From JADJNY01 sp046349615 (GTDB lineage Bacteria; Planctomycetota; UBA1135; GCA-002686595), in assembly GCA_046349615.1 (NCBI GenBank), contig JAXMBZ010000002.1:248001-312000 (forward strand): a stretch of 64,000 bases of DNA. Direction: 5' to 3'. Positions 8,837-17,593 of this stretch are shown here, one piece after another. Position numbers and translations under genes: made by a program. Numbering within the stretch: the first letter of the stretch is position 1; every line of letters starts with the position of its first letter. The notes under the pieces were generated by a model. That model ran no database searches, had not been told where the DNA came from, and saw only the letters and a program-made list of their open reading frames with translations.

Positions 8837-11638
8837 TCAGGCCTTGTCGCCGAGGCCGCGCTTGACCTTGACGGTGCGGTACGCCTCGAGGACGTCGCCG
8901 AGCTGCGGCTCGGGGAAGTCGCGCACGGTGAGTCCGCACTCGAAGCCCTCGCGGACTTCCTTGACGTCGTCCTTCACGCGCTTGAGCGACGAGAGCACGC
9001 CGTCGTGGACGACCTTGCCCTCGCGCTTCACGCGCACGCGGCTGTCGCGGAAGAGCGAGCCGTCGATCACCATGCAGCCGGAGATCACGCCGATCTTCGA
9101 CGACTTGAAGAGCGCGCGGACCTCGGCGTGCCCCGTGATCTCCTCGCGGAGCTCGGGCGCGAGCAGGCCTTCCATGAGGTCGCGGATGTCGTCGAGGAGC
9201 TCGTAGAGCACCTCGTAGTAACGGATCGAGACGCCTTCGCGCTCGGCGACCGTGCGGGCCTTGTCGTTCGTGCTCGCGTGGAACGCGATGATCGTGCCGC
9301 TCGAGCTCGCGGCGAGCATGACGTCGCTCTCCGTGACCGCGCCGACGCCGGCGTGGAGCACCTTGACCTCGACCTCGTCGTGCTTGAGCTCGGAGAGCGC
9401 GCTCTTGAGCACCTCGACCGAACCCTGCACGTCCGCGCGGACGACGAGGTTGATGACCTGCCGCTTGCTCTCGGCGACCGACTTGAGCAGCGTCGCCGCG
9501 TCGAGCGGACGGCGCTCCGCCGCGAGCTGCAGCATGCGCGTCTTCTTCTCGCGCTCCTCGGCGACTTCCTTCGCCTTCGCGAGCGAGTCGACGACGTAGA
9601 ACATCTCGCCCACGCTCGGGAGCTTGTCGAGGCCCATGACCTCGACGGGCATCGACGGCGGCGCGCTGGTGACGACGCGTCCGAGGTCGTCGTGCATCGA
9701 GCGGACCTTGCCGTAGCCCTCGCCGGCGAGGATCACGTCGCCGCGCTCGAGCGTCCCGTCCTGGATCAGGAGGTGGGCGACGATGCCCTTGCCCTCGTGG
9801 ATCTCGGCCTCGAGCACGACGCCCTTCGCCGGACCCTGCGGGTGGCACTTGAGCTTGTCCTCGAGCACTTCGCTCTCGAGGAACACGCGCTCGAGCAGCT
9901 CGTCGACGCCTTGGCCCTTGAGCGCGGACACCGGCAGCATCGCCGTCGTGCCGCCCCATTCCTCGGGGTGGAGCTGGAACCGCGCCGAGATCTGCTCCAT
10001 CGCGCGCTTCGTGTTCGCCTCGGGCTTGTCGGCCTTCGTGAGCGCGACCACGATCGGCACGCCGGCGGCGCGCGCATGGTTGAGCGCTTCCTCGGTCTGC
10101 GGCATCGGGCCGTCGTCGGCGGCGACGACGAGCACGACGATGTCGACGGCCTTCGCTCCGCGCGCGCGCATCGACGTGAACGCGGCGTGACCGGGCGTGT
10201 CGATGATCGTCAGCGGGTGGCCGCTCTTCGTCGTGACCTGGTACGCGCCGATGTGCTGCGTGATGCCGCCGGCCTCGCCGTCGGCGACGCGCGAGTTGCG
10301 GATCGCGTCGATCAGCGTGGTCTTGCCGTGGTCGACGTGGCCGAGCACCGCGACGGTGGGAGGCCGCAGCGCGAGCGATTCGGCGTGGACGTCCGAGCGC
10401 TTCTGCGCGAGCTCCTGGATGAGCACTTCCTCGGCTTCGGTGACGCGCTTGATGTCGAGCTTGACCTCGAACTCGCCCGCGAGCAGCGTCGCCGTCTCCT
10501 CGTCGAGCGTCGAGTTGATGTTGACGCCGAGGCCGAAGCTCCGCATCGCCGCCGAGAGCACCTCGAACGGCTTGACCGAGAGCTTCTCGGCGAGCTTCTT
10601 GACCGTGATCGGCAGGTCGATCGCGACGGACGAGCCCGCGTACGGGGACACGCCGCCCTCGCGGCCGCGCGAACGTTCGCGCGGCGCGGGCGCCTGACCG
10701 GGAGCGCCGGGTTGACCGGGCTTGATCGGCCCGGCGCGGCGCAGGAAGCGGTTGCCCTGCTGTTCGCGGAGCTGGCCCGCGGAGAGCGTGTCGCGCGAGC
10801 CGCGATCGCCGCGGACGAGCGCCTTCTTCTTGTCGTGACCGAGCGTCGGCTGCACGTTCGGCGCGACGTCGTCCTTCGAGCGCAGGCGACGCGATTCCTG
10901 CGTCGGCTTCTTCGGCGTGGTCTTGAGCTTCGAGAGGTCGATGAAGCCGAGCACCTTGCCGGCGGGCTTGCGCGGCGCGGCCGGCGTCGCGGGCGCGGGC
11001 GCCGCGGCCGAAGTGGGCGCGGTCAGCTTGACGGGTTCCGTCGGCGGCGGCTCGACGGCCGGAGCGGCGGCCGCGGCGGCGGGGAGCGCGGGCTCGACCT
11101 CGGCCGCGGGGCTGGGAGCCGCGGAGGCCGCGGCAGCCGGCGTGTGGACGACCTCGGGCGCGTGCACGGCGATCGGCGCGAGCTCGACCGGGGCCGGGGG
11201 CGGCGCGGGTTGGAGCTCGACCGCCGGCTCGAGGACCTCGGACGGCTCGGGCTCGGGCTCCGCATCGACGATCGGCGCGGGCTCGGGCTCGGCGCGGCGG
11301 GCGGGCGCCGGCACGATCGGCTCGGGCGCGACCTCGACCTTGTCTTCGTCGCTCGAGTCCGCGGTGAGCGAGAGCTTCTTCTTCTTCTTGCGCAGGACGA
11401 GTCCCGTCGCGCCGTGCTCGGTGGACGCATCGGCGCTCGAGGCGGCGCCGTCCGCACCGACGCGCTTGCGACCTTCGGCCTGCAGGATCGCCTCGATCTG
11501 CATCACCTCGAAGTCTTCGAGACCCGACGCGGGACCCTTCACGTGCGTGAAGCCGCGGTCCTTGAGCTTCTTCACCAGGTCCGCGCCCGGGATGCCGTAT
11601 TCCTTGGCGAGTTCGGAGATGCGCTTCTTCTGAGTCAA
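8837..11638 (-). CDS. infB: Translation initiation factor IF-2
   Basis: 933 residues. IF-2 is the GTPase that delivers initiator fMet-tRNA to the 30S subunit and promotes subunit joining. The N-terminus KKRISELAKEYGIPGADLVK is the IF2_N helical module. Residues of about 90-330 are a Pro/Ala/Glu-rich linker, and a second IF2_N-like module (ITVKKLAEKLSVKPFEVL) precedes the G domain. G1 is GHVDHGKTT (about residue 431) and G3 is DTPGHAAF. G4 reads TKAD, where most IF-2 proteins have NKxD. The C-terminal domains end DVLEAYRTVKVKRGLGDKA. The only credible start is a TTG at 11638, preceded by AAGGAA (11656-11651), because the first in-frame ATG would delete the IF2_N module. It sits between nusA and rbfA in the standard order. 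Confidence 0.95.
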   Translation of the reverse strand: MTQKKRISELAKEYGIPGADLVKKLKDRGFTHVKGPASGLEDFEVMQIEAILQAEGRKRVGADGAASSADASTEHGATGLVLRKKKKKLSLTADSSDEDKVEVAPEPIVPAPARRAEPEPAPIVDAEPEPEPSEVLEPAVELQPAPPPAPVELAPIAVHAPEVVHTPAAAASAAPSPAAEVEPALPAAAAAAPAVEPPPTEPVKLTAPTSAAAPAPATPAAPRKPAGKVLGFIDLSKLKTTPKKPTQESRRLRSKDDVAPNVQPTLGHDKKKALVRGDRGSRDTLSAGQLREQQGNRFLRRAGPIKPGQPGAPGQAPAPRERSRGREGGVSPYAGSSVAIDLPITVKKLAEKLSVKPFEVLSAAMRSFGLGVNINSTLDEETATLLAGEFEVKLDIKRVTEAEEVLIQELAQKRSDVHAESLALRPPTVAVLGHVDHGKTTLIDAIRNSRVADGEAGGITQHIGAYQVTTKSGHPLTIIDTPGHAAFTSMRARGAKAVDIVVLVVAADDGPMPQTEEALNHARAAGVPIVVALTKADKPEANTKRAMEQISARFQLHPEEWGGTTAMLPVSALKGQGVDELLERVFLESEVLEDKLKCHPQGPAKGVVLEAEIHEGKGIVAHLLIQDGTLERGDVILAGEGYGKVRSMHDDLGRVVTSAPPSMPVEVMGLDKLPSVGEMFYVVDSLAKAKEVAEEREKKTRMLQLAAERRPLDAATLLKSVAESKRQVINLVVRADVQGSVEVLKSALSELKHDEVEVKVLHAGVGAVTESDVMLAASSSGTIIAFHASTNDKARTVAEREGVSIRYYEVLYELLDDIRDLMEGLLAPELREEITGHAEVRALFKSSKIGVISGCMVIDGSLFRDSRVRVKREGKVVHDGVLSSLKRVKDDVKEVREGFECGLTVRDFPEPQLGDVLEAYRTVKVKRGLGDKA

Positions 11639-11650
11639 GCGGTTCGGGTC

Positions 11651-11656
11651 TTCCTT
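11651..11656 (-). promoter_or_regulatory. Shine-Dalgarno AAGGAA for the TTG start of infB
   Basis: AAGGAA lies 12 nt before TTG 11638 within the 60-nt nusA-infB gap. It supports translation from this rare start codon. Confidence 0.5.
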
Positions 11657-11698
11657 GGACTCTCGGGCTCGGTCTGGGACGTGGGGGAGGAGGCGGGG

Positions 11699-12781
11699 TC
11701 AGCTCTGTCCGGCCGAGCGCGCGCCGTCCGCGCCCGTGTCGTCGTCGTCGTTCTTGGAGACGTCGTCGCCGTCGGTGGAGCCCTCGGCTCCGCCCTCGCT
11801 CGCGGGCGGTCTCTCGCCCGAGGCTTCCGCCTCGAACTCCGCCCGCGTCTTGATCTCGATCTCCCAGCCGCAGAGCTTGCTCGCGAGGCGCACGTTCTGG
11901 CCCTTCTTGCCGATCGCGAGGGACTGCTGGTCCTCGTCGACGAGCACGACGGCCGAGTGCGAGTCGACGTCCGGGAAGATGTTGTCGATGTGGATCGTCG
12001 CCGGCTTCAGGCCGTTCATGATCAGGGTCTCGAGCGAGTCGGACCACTTGATGATGTCGATGCGCTCGCCGCGCAGTTCGTCGATCACGGCCTTGATGCG
12101 CGAGCCGCGCACGCCGACGCACGCCCCGATCGCGTCGATCTTCGGGTCGGCGGAGACGACGGCCATCTTCGTGCGGTAGCCCGGCTCGCGGACCACGCGC
12201 TTGATCTCGATGATCGCGTCGGCGATCTCCGGCACTTCGAGCTCGAACAGACGGCGCACGAGGTCGGGGTGCGTGCGGCTGACGAGGATGCGCACGCGCG
12301 AGCCGTCCTTGCGCACCTCGACGATGATCGCGCGGATGCGATCGCCGGGGTTGAAGGTCTCGCCGCGCACGCGGTCGTCCTTGCCGAGGAAGGCCTCGAC
12401 CTTGCCGAGGTTGACGACCATGTGGTCGCCCTCGAAGCGCTGGACGACGCCGTTGACGAGCTGGCCGACGCGGGCCTCGTACTCCTCGAACAGGACGTCG
12501 CGCTCCGCCTCGCGCAGGCGCTGCTGGAGTCCCTGCTTCACCGCCTGCGCGGTGATGCGGCCGAGCTCCTGCATGTCGAACTCGTATTCCTCTTCCTCGT
12601 CCTCCATCGAGACCGCGCCCGTCTTGCGATCGATCTTGACGACGAGGTCCTCGCCCGCGCCGAGACGCTTGCGAACGGCGGCGGCGAGCGACTCCTCGAG
12701 CCCGCGGAAGATGACCTCCTTGGGGATGTCCTTCTCGCGGTGGATGACGTCGATCATCCGCAGCATGTCGTCGGGGTTCAT
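11699..12781 (-). CDS. nusA: Transcription termination/antitermination factor NusA
   Basis: 360 residues from ATG 12781. NusA binds RNA polymerase and nascent RNA and controls pausing, termination and antitermination. The order is: N-terminal RNAP-binding domain (MNPDDMLRMIDVIHREKDIP to about residue 125), S1 domain (about 130-200, VGQLVNGVVQRFEGDHMVVN), then KH1 and KH2 (about 220-345) with ACVGVRGSRIKAVIDEL and QSLAIGKKGQNVRLASKL. An acidic Asp/Ser tail closes it. The upstream in-frame extension to 12973 is not NusA-like and is rejected. It heads the nusA-infB-rbfA operon; rimP, the usual upstream neighbour, is absent here because the next gene is divergent. Confidence 0.95.
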   Translation of the reverse strand: MNPDDMLRMIDVIHREKDIPKEVIFRGLEESLAAAVRKRLGAGEDLVVKIDRKTGAVSMEDEEEEYEFDMQELGRITAQAVKQGLQQRLREAERDVLFEEYEARVGQLVNGVVQRFEGDHMVVNLGKVEAFLGKDDRVRGETFNPGDRIRAIIVEVRKDGSRVRILVSRTHPDLVRRLFELEVPEIADAIIEIKRVVREPGYRTKMAVVSADPKIDAIGACVGVRGSRIKAVIDELRGERIDIIKWSDSLETLIMNGLKPATIHIDNIFPDVDSHSAVVLVDEDQQSLAIGKKGQNVRLASKLCGWEIEIKTRAEFEAEASGERPPASEGGAEGSTDGDDVSKNDDDDTGADGARSAGQS

Positions 12782-12856
12782 GAGGGCGTGGGCGGGGTTC
12801 CTCGCGCGCGCTCGGCGCACGCGGCGCCGCTCGGGCTCGAGGTGGGGAGGGGGGAA

Positions 12857-12862
12857 TGTTAA
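12857..12862 (-). promoter_or_regulatory. -10-like TAACAT, candidate promoter of the nusA operon
   Basis: The minus-strand sequence around 12866-12855 reads TTTAACATTCC, an AT island in otherwise extremely GC-rich DNA, 75 nt before nusA. TAACAT fits a -10 element. I see no good -35. The leader would be about 70 nt. Confidence 0.4.
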
Positions 12863-13086
12863 ATGAAGACGGAAGCGGGCCACCCCGCTTCCACCGGGCT
12901 TCGACGCAGGGCTCGGCCCTCTCCGCGCGGGAGAAGGGGCGAGCAGTCTCCCCGATCCGAGGAGAGGAGTCAACCACGGTCCCGGCGGTCGACGGCGACG
13001 GGGACCGGGCGCGGGACCCGCGAGCGGCGCTGGAGCGGGTGTCCGCGTGACCGGACGGCCGCCGGGTGGTGGAATCCTGCGCGTCG

Positions 13087-15888
13087 ATGCCGATCCTTGC
13101 CCGAGCCCCGTCGAACGCGCTCGCCCTCGTCCTCGGGTTCGCGCCGGGACTCGGCGCGCTCACGGCGTCCGTCCCGTCGCTCGCCGGGGTGGGCGCGGCA
13201 CCGGGTGTCGGGCGGGGGGCGATCGCGTACGCCGCGCTCCCGGCCGGGCTCGTCCCGCGTTGCGACGCCGTCGCCGAGGACGAGCGCGCCCTGCTGCGGG
13301 CGCTCGCCGGACTCCCCGCCCCCGAGCGCGCCGAGCGACTCGCGGCGTTCGCGCTCCGCGGGGCCGCGAGCGCGCGGGCGGCGGCCGCCGAGCTCGCGGA
13401 ACGCGCTACGGCTCCCGGGGCCGCGGCCTCGGAGCCCGGGCTCGACGGCGCGCTGCGCCGCGGACTCGCGTGGCTCGTCTTCGAGGCCGGCGGCGCAGAC
13501 GAGCTCGAGCCCGCGCTCGCCGCGCTCGTCGATCCCGACCCGCTCGTCCGGGTGGAGCTCGCGCGCTTCCTCGGACGGGCCGATCTCGGCGCCGCGCGCC
13601 TCGCCGAGCGCGCCAGCGCGCTCGTCCGACTCGCGGCGAACGACCCCGAGCCCGCCGTACGCGAGCGCGCCGTCCGTTCGGCGCTCGAGCTCGATCGGCC
13701 CGAGACGCTCGGGGCGCTCGAGCTCGCGCTCGACGTCCTCGCGCCGGCGGAGCGCGTCCTCGCCGCGCGCGAGCTCGCGGGCCGCGCGCGCCTGCGCGAG
13801 CGGCTCTTCGCCCGCGTCGCGGCCGCCTGGCCGGACGCGAAGGCGCCGTTCGACGACGGGCTCGTCGCCGCGCTCCTCCCGGCGCTCGGCCGAGCGCTCG
13901 TCGACGATCCCGCGCTCGCCGCGGACGCGAAGACCCGCGCGCTGCTCCGCGCGGCGGCGCAGCATCCCGACGGGCGCGTACGGCGCGGCGCGCGCGAGGC
14001 GGTCGACGCGCTGCTCGCGCGGCTCGAGCTCTTCGGCGAGCCCGAGCGCGCGGCGCGCGTGCTCGGCGCGCTCGCGGAGGACGGCTTCGAGGCGCGCGAG
14101 CTCGCGTTCGCGCGCGCGCGCTTCGAGCTGCGGCACTCGGCGACGTTCGACGGCGCGCGCGCGATCGCCGCGGAGCTCGCGCGCGAAAACGCGGCCGCGT
14201 CGACGCCCGAAGGACGGTACACGCTCGCCCGCGCGCGCCTGCTCGAGGCGCAGGCCGCGTTCGCCAGCGGAGACGACGCGGGAGCGCGCGGCGCGTTCGC
14301 GGGCGCCCGCGCGGCGCTCGCCGCGCTGCTCGCGGAGCGGCGCGACCTCGGCCTCCCGCGCGCGGGCCGCGAGCACGCGGCGGCGCTCGAACTCGACGCG
14401 GTCGCGCGCCTCGGCGAGCTCGCGCTCGAGCTCGCGCCCGACGCGCGCGCGGACGGCTCGCACGCCGATCCGTTCGCGAGGGCCGCGCTTTCGGGCGTCG
14501 CGCGCGGCGCGTCCGACCCCGCGGGCGCCGTGCCGCGCGCGGCGAACGACGGGCGCGCAGCGGGCGAGCGCGGCACGAGTCCGGAGCGCGCCGCCGGACC
14601 GGGGACCGCGGCGAAGGACGGCTCCGCGGCGGAGGATCCGGCCGCGCGCGCGCGGCGCATCCTCGAGCTCGCTCGCGCGCTCCACGTCGCCGCGCTCGAA
14701 AGCCAGCGCGCGGCGTGGCGCGCGGACGTCGAGGCCTCGACGGGCTTCGACGCGCTCCTCGACGCCGACCTCTCGCCCTTGGCGCTCGTGCTCGACGATC
14801 CGCGCGCGCCCGCGTGGCCCGCGCGCCGCGCGCTCGCCTTGCGCGAGCTCGTGTGCATCGCGCTCGCGCGCGTCGCGCCCGCGGAGTTCCCCGGCTTCGC
14901 GCCGAAGTCCGACGCGGAGGACCCGCTCGCCGATCCGCGGCGGCTCGCGCTCCTGAAGGACGCGCAGCTCGCGCGGCTCGACCTCTTCCAGCGCGAGTTC
15001 AACCGGCTCTCCGGCCGGCTCCTGCGCGCCGCGCTCGAGGACCCGTGCGGCGCCGATCCCGAGCTCTCCGAGCGCGCGGCGCTGCTCTACTTCGAGCGCC
15101 AGGACGCGATCGACTCGTTGCGCGACGCGGAGACCGAGGCGGGCGCGGCGGGGCCGGGACCCGCGGCGTTCCTCGAGCTGCGCGTCGTGTCGACGAGCGC
15201 GCTCCAGCTCGCGCGCGCGTGGCGCGACGAAGGCCGGCCCGAGACGGCGCGCGCGCTGCTGGAGGCGATGCGCGCGGACCTCGACCGCTCCGGCGCGGGC
15301 GCGCGCTACGTGTGGGGGCTCGAGCTCGCCGCGGAGATCGAGATCGCGCTCGGCACGACGTGGGGCGACGGCGGCGACCCGGTGAAGGCGGAGACGGAGC
15401 TCCAACGCGCGGTCGAGCGGCTCGAAGAGCTCGAGGAGCTCGTGAAGGAGCGCAAGATGGGCGCGGGGCTCGTGCGGCGGCTCGAGACGATGCGGAGTTC
15501 GGCGCTCGTGTCGCTCGCGGTCAACGCGAACGTGAAGCAGAAGGACCCGGTGAAGGCGCTCGCGTACTTCGAGCGCGCGTGGGCGCTGCGCCAGGACGAG
15601 TTCATGCGCGTCCTGCGCGCGTGCTACTCCGCGCGCGCGGGCCGCGCCGACGAAGCGCGCGCGATCCTGCGCGAGATCGCGCCGTCGCCGCTCTCGCACT
15701 ACAACATGGCCTGCACGTACGCGCTCTGCGGCGACGTCGAGCCCGCGCTCGACTTCCTGCGTCGCGAGTTCGAGGAGAACCAGGTGTCGCCGGGCGCCGC
15801 CGCGAAACAGCGCGCGTGGGCCAAGACCGATCCGGACCTCGCGTCGCTGCGCGGCGATCCGCGGTTCGAGGCGATCGTGGGGAAGTGA
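13087..15888 (+). CDS. Large secreted HEAT/TPR repeat protein, function unknown
   Basis: 933 residues. Start chosen at ATG 13087 because it gives a signal-peptide-like N-terminus (ALALVLGFAPGLGALTAS); a GTG at 13066 would add seven polar residues before it. Residues of about 60-480 are an Ala/Arg/Glu-rich helical array with HEAT-like periodicity, such as DPDPLVRVELARFLGRADLG and NDPEPAVRERAVRSALEL. A low-complexity Gly/Ala/Asp segment follows, then a TPR-like C-terminal half with LEELEELVKERKM and YNMACTYALCGDVEPALDFL. It ends with DPDLASLRGDPRFEAIVGK, a common closing motif of TPR proteins. It is divergent from nusA. A scaffold role is plausible but not shown. Confidence 0.75.
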   Translation: MPILARAPSNALALVLGFAPGLGALTASVPSLAGVGAAPGVGRGAIAYAALPAGLVPRCDAVAEDERALLRALAGLPAPERAERLAAFALRGAASARAAAAELAERATAPGAAASEPGLDGALRRGLAWLVFEAGGADELEPALAALVDPDPLVRVELARFLGRADLGAARLAERASALVRLAANDPEPAVRERAVRSALELDRPETLGALELALDVLAPAERVLAARELAGRARLRERLFARVAAAWPDAKAPFDDGLVAALLPALGRALVDDPALAADAKTRALLRAAAQHPDGRVRRGAREAVDALLARLELFGEPERAARVLGALAEDGFEARELAFARARFELRHSATFDGARAIAAELARENAAASTPEGRYTLARARLLEAQAAFASGDDAGARGAFAGARAALAALLAERRDLGLPRAGREHAAALELDAVARLGELALELAPDARADGSHADPFARAALSGVARGASDPAGAVPRAANDGRAAGERGTSPERAAGPGTAAKDGSAAEDPAARARRILELARALHVAALESQRAAWRADVEASTGFDALLDADLSPLALVLDDPRAPAWPARRALALRELVCIALARVAPAEFPGFAPKSDAEDPLADPRRLALLKDAQLARLDLFQREFNRLSGRLLRAALEDPCGADPELSERAALLYFERQDAIDSLRDAETEAGAAGPGPAAFLELRVVSTSALQLARAWRDEGRPETARALLEAMRADLDRSGAGARYVWGLELAAEIEIALGTTWGDGGDPVKAETELQRAVERLEELEELVKERKMGAGLVRRLETMRSSALVSLAVNANVKQKDPVKALAYFERAWALRQDEFMRVLRACYSARAGRADEARAILREIAPSPLSHYNMACTYALCGDVEPALDFLRREFEENQVSPGAAAKQRAWAKTDPDLASLRGDPRFEAIVGK

Positions 15889-16088
15889 GCGAGCGCGGGC
15901 CGTGGGGCTCTCGCGCTCGAGCGGTTCGCGTCCGGCCTTTCCCGACCGTCGTGAGCTCGCCGACCGTCCTCGCGGGAAGCGCGAACGCTCGGTTCCATTC
16001 GGGACGCTCGCTCCCGGCGCATGCGCACGCGCGGTGGCTCGCCGCATCCGAGACGGTAGGTGCTCCGCGACGCGCGCCCGGAGAGAAG

Positions 16089-16111
16089 GTCCCCGAATCC
16101 AGTTCGGGAAC
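16089..16111. repeat. REP-like palindrome, copy 1
   Basis: GTCCCCGAA, a 5-nt spacer, then TTCGGGAAC: an imperfect hairpin of the same unit as copies 2 and 3, preceded by GAAGG as in those copies. The sequence CGGTAGG lies about 33 nt upstream (16053-16059). Confidence 0.65.
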
Positions 16112-16410
16112 GGCTCGAGGCTGGTCCTCTCGAAGGGAAACGTCGTCGCATGGACCCGAGTGGTCGCGGGGTTCTCCTGCCGGCGCACGCACGTCGGAAT
16201 CGTTCGACGCGCCCGACGCTCCCTCGGCGTCGGGCACGTCGAGATCGCTCTCGCCGAGTCGTTTCCATGAGCGGCCTCGTACGCGACTCGAGCGGTCCGA
16301 GCGAGTCCCGCGATCGGTGCCGAGCGATGCGAGGGACGCTCGACTCGACCGCCGATGCAACTCGCGTCCGGGGGCGCCCGTGATCGGATCCGCGCGTTCG
16401 GAGCCAGAAG

Positions 16411-16433
16411 GTTCCCGAATCAAGTTCGGGAAC
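16411..16433. repeat. REP-like palindrome, copy 2 (perfect arms)
   Basis: GTTCCCGAA and TTCGGGAAC form perfect 9-bp arms around the spacer TCAAG, preceded by GAAG. This is the best-preserved copy and lies 295 nt before the transposase-like gene at 16728. Confidence 0.7.
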
Positions 16434-16727
16434 GCGTCGGATGGAGCGTGTCGCGACGGGGAGCGGCGCTGAGCCACTCGCTCTTCGGGTGGTCGAGGGG
16501 CGCTTGGGAACGTCACTCGGCTCTCGCACCGCCACTCGGAGAGCGTGAGTGAACGCGGCGCTCGAGGATTCCTCCTCCGCGGAGAACGATGAACCACTGA
16601 ATCCGGCTCGGGTGCGAGCTGGACCGAGCCTGCGAGTTCCCCGGACTCACAGGAGCACGCGCGGGTCGAGCGAATTTCCTCGAGAAAAGCGGCGACCGGC
16701 ACGCGGAGCCGGCGTCCTCGCGATCGA

Positions 16728-17510
16728 ATGCCGCACCCTCGCTCCACTCCGACCGCCGACCGCGCTCGCCGTCGTCGCGCGCGGACGACTCCCGAACTCC
16801 CCTTCGTTCGTCACGGCGGCGCTCGGCGCGGCGCGGGCCGGAAGCCGCAGGGCGCACGCGAGCGAGTTCCGCACACGACGCGGCTCGGCATCACACGGCA
16901 CGTGCCGCTCCTCGTCACGTCCCGGTTGCGCGCGGGACTGCCGAGCTTGCGCTCGAAGGACAGTGCGCGCGCGGCGTTCGACGCCTTCGCTCGAGGATGC
17001 CAGAGCGCGGGCTTCCGCGTCGTCGCGTTCTCGCTCCAGACGAACCATGTGAACGCGCTCGTCGAGGCGCGTGACGCGCGTTCGCTCGCTTCGGGCATGA
17101 CGGGGCTCCTCGTTCGGCTCGCGCGCGCCCTGAACCGGGTGTGGCGCCGACGGGGTCCCGTCTTCGACGACTCCTTCCACGCTCGTGCGCTCGCGAAGCC
17201 GCGCGCGGTGCGGTTCGGTCTCGTCTACGTGCTCGACAACGCGCGTCGTCACGGGATCCACGTCGACGGCGCCGACGCTTGCTGCTCCGCGCGCTGGTTC
17301 CCGGGCGCTGCGGGACCTCCACCTGCGAACGGTCGAGATGCGCCCGTTGCTCCTCCGGAGAGCTGGCTCCTGCGCGTGGGCTGGCGATCGCACGGCGAGT
17401 ATGACCCGCGCGAAACTCCCGGGAAGCGCACGGCGAAACGCACGCTCCAGGCGGAGCTCGAGGCGCTCTGCGACGGCACCCCGCGGACGCGGGCCCGCTC
17501 GCGTCGGTGA
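16728..17510 (+). CDS. REP-associated tyrosine transposase (Y1/IS200-like) relative with damaged HUH motif
   Basis: 260 residues. After a basic N-terminus with GGARRGAGRKPQG the pattern matches RAYT/Y1_Tnp proteins: LRAGLPSLR, then GFRVVAFSLQTNHVNALVEA, GLLVRLARALNRVWRRRGPVF, and FGLVYVLDNARRHG. RAYTs are single-domain HUH nucleases linked to dispersal of REP palindromes. The HUH pair, usually HVH after NH, reads HVN here, and the conserved His of the first strand (HVT) reads LVT; the Tyr of YVLDNARRHG remains. Cleavage activity is therefore doubtful: decaying, or domesticated for DNA binding. Two REP-like hairpins lie just upstream and a third at 49517. The exact start is uncertain. Confidence 0.7.
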   Translation: MPHPRSTPTADRARRRRARTTPELPFVRHGGARRGAGRKPQGARERVPHTTRLGITRHVPLLVTSRLRAGLPSLRSKDSARAAFDAFARGCQSAGFRVVAFSLQTNHVNALVEARDARSLASGMTGLLVRLARALNRVWRRRGPVFDDSFHARALAKPRAVRFGLVYVLDNARRHGIHVDGADACCSARWFPGAAGPPPANGRDAPVAPPESWLLRVGWRSHGEYDPRETPGKRTAKRTLQAELEALCDGTPRTRARSRR

Positions 17511-17578
17511 GCGGGCGCTTCGGCGCGAGCGCGTGAAGTCGCCTGCGCTCCCTTCTGTTCGCGACGCGATCGCGCGCG

Positions 17579-17584
17579 TATCCT
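17579..17584 (+). promoter_or_regulatory. -10-like hexamer TATCCT before rlmI
   Basis: TATCCT ends 9 nt before ATG 17594; no Shine-Dalgarno is seen. It belongs to the window-wide set of start-proximal TAnnnT elements. Confidence 0.45.
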
Positions 17585-17593
17585 CTTCGCCCC

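Larger units (their letters stand above)
15889..16727. other. Non-coding stretch with two REP-like hairpins
   Basis: About 840 bases between the HEAT/TPR gene and the transposase-like gene. I find no frame with protein-like composition on either strand. It contains two copies of a short palindromic repeat (16089-16111 and 16411-16433); otherwise nothing recognisable. Confidence 0.6.

Noticed and set aside
12782..12973. 64-residue N-terminal extension of NusA
   Set aside because: Not NusA-like, and it would cross the candidate promoter; ATG 12781 gives the canonical N-terminus.
15889..16727. Several 100-250-codon frames in the stretch before the transposase-like gene
   Set aside because: All are Arg/Ser/Pro-rich, cross the palindromes and lack recognisable domains or starts.
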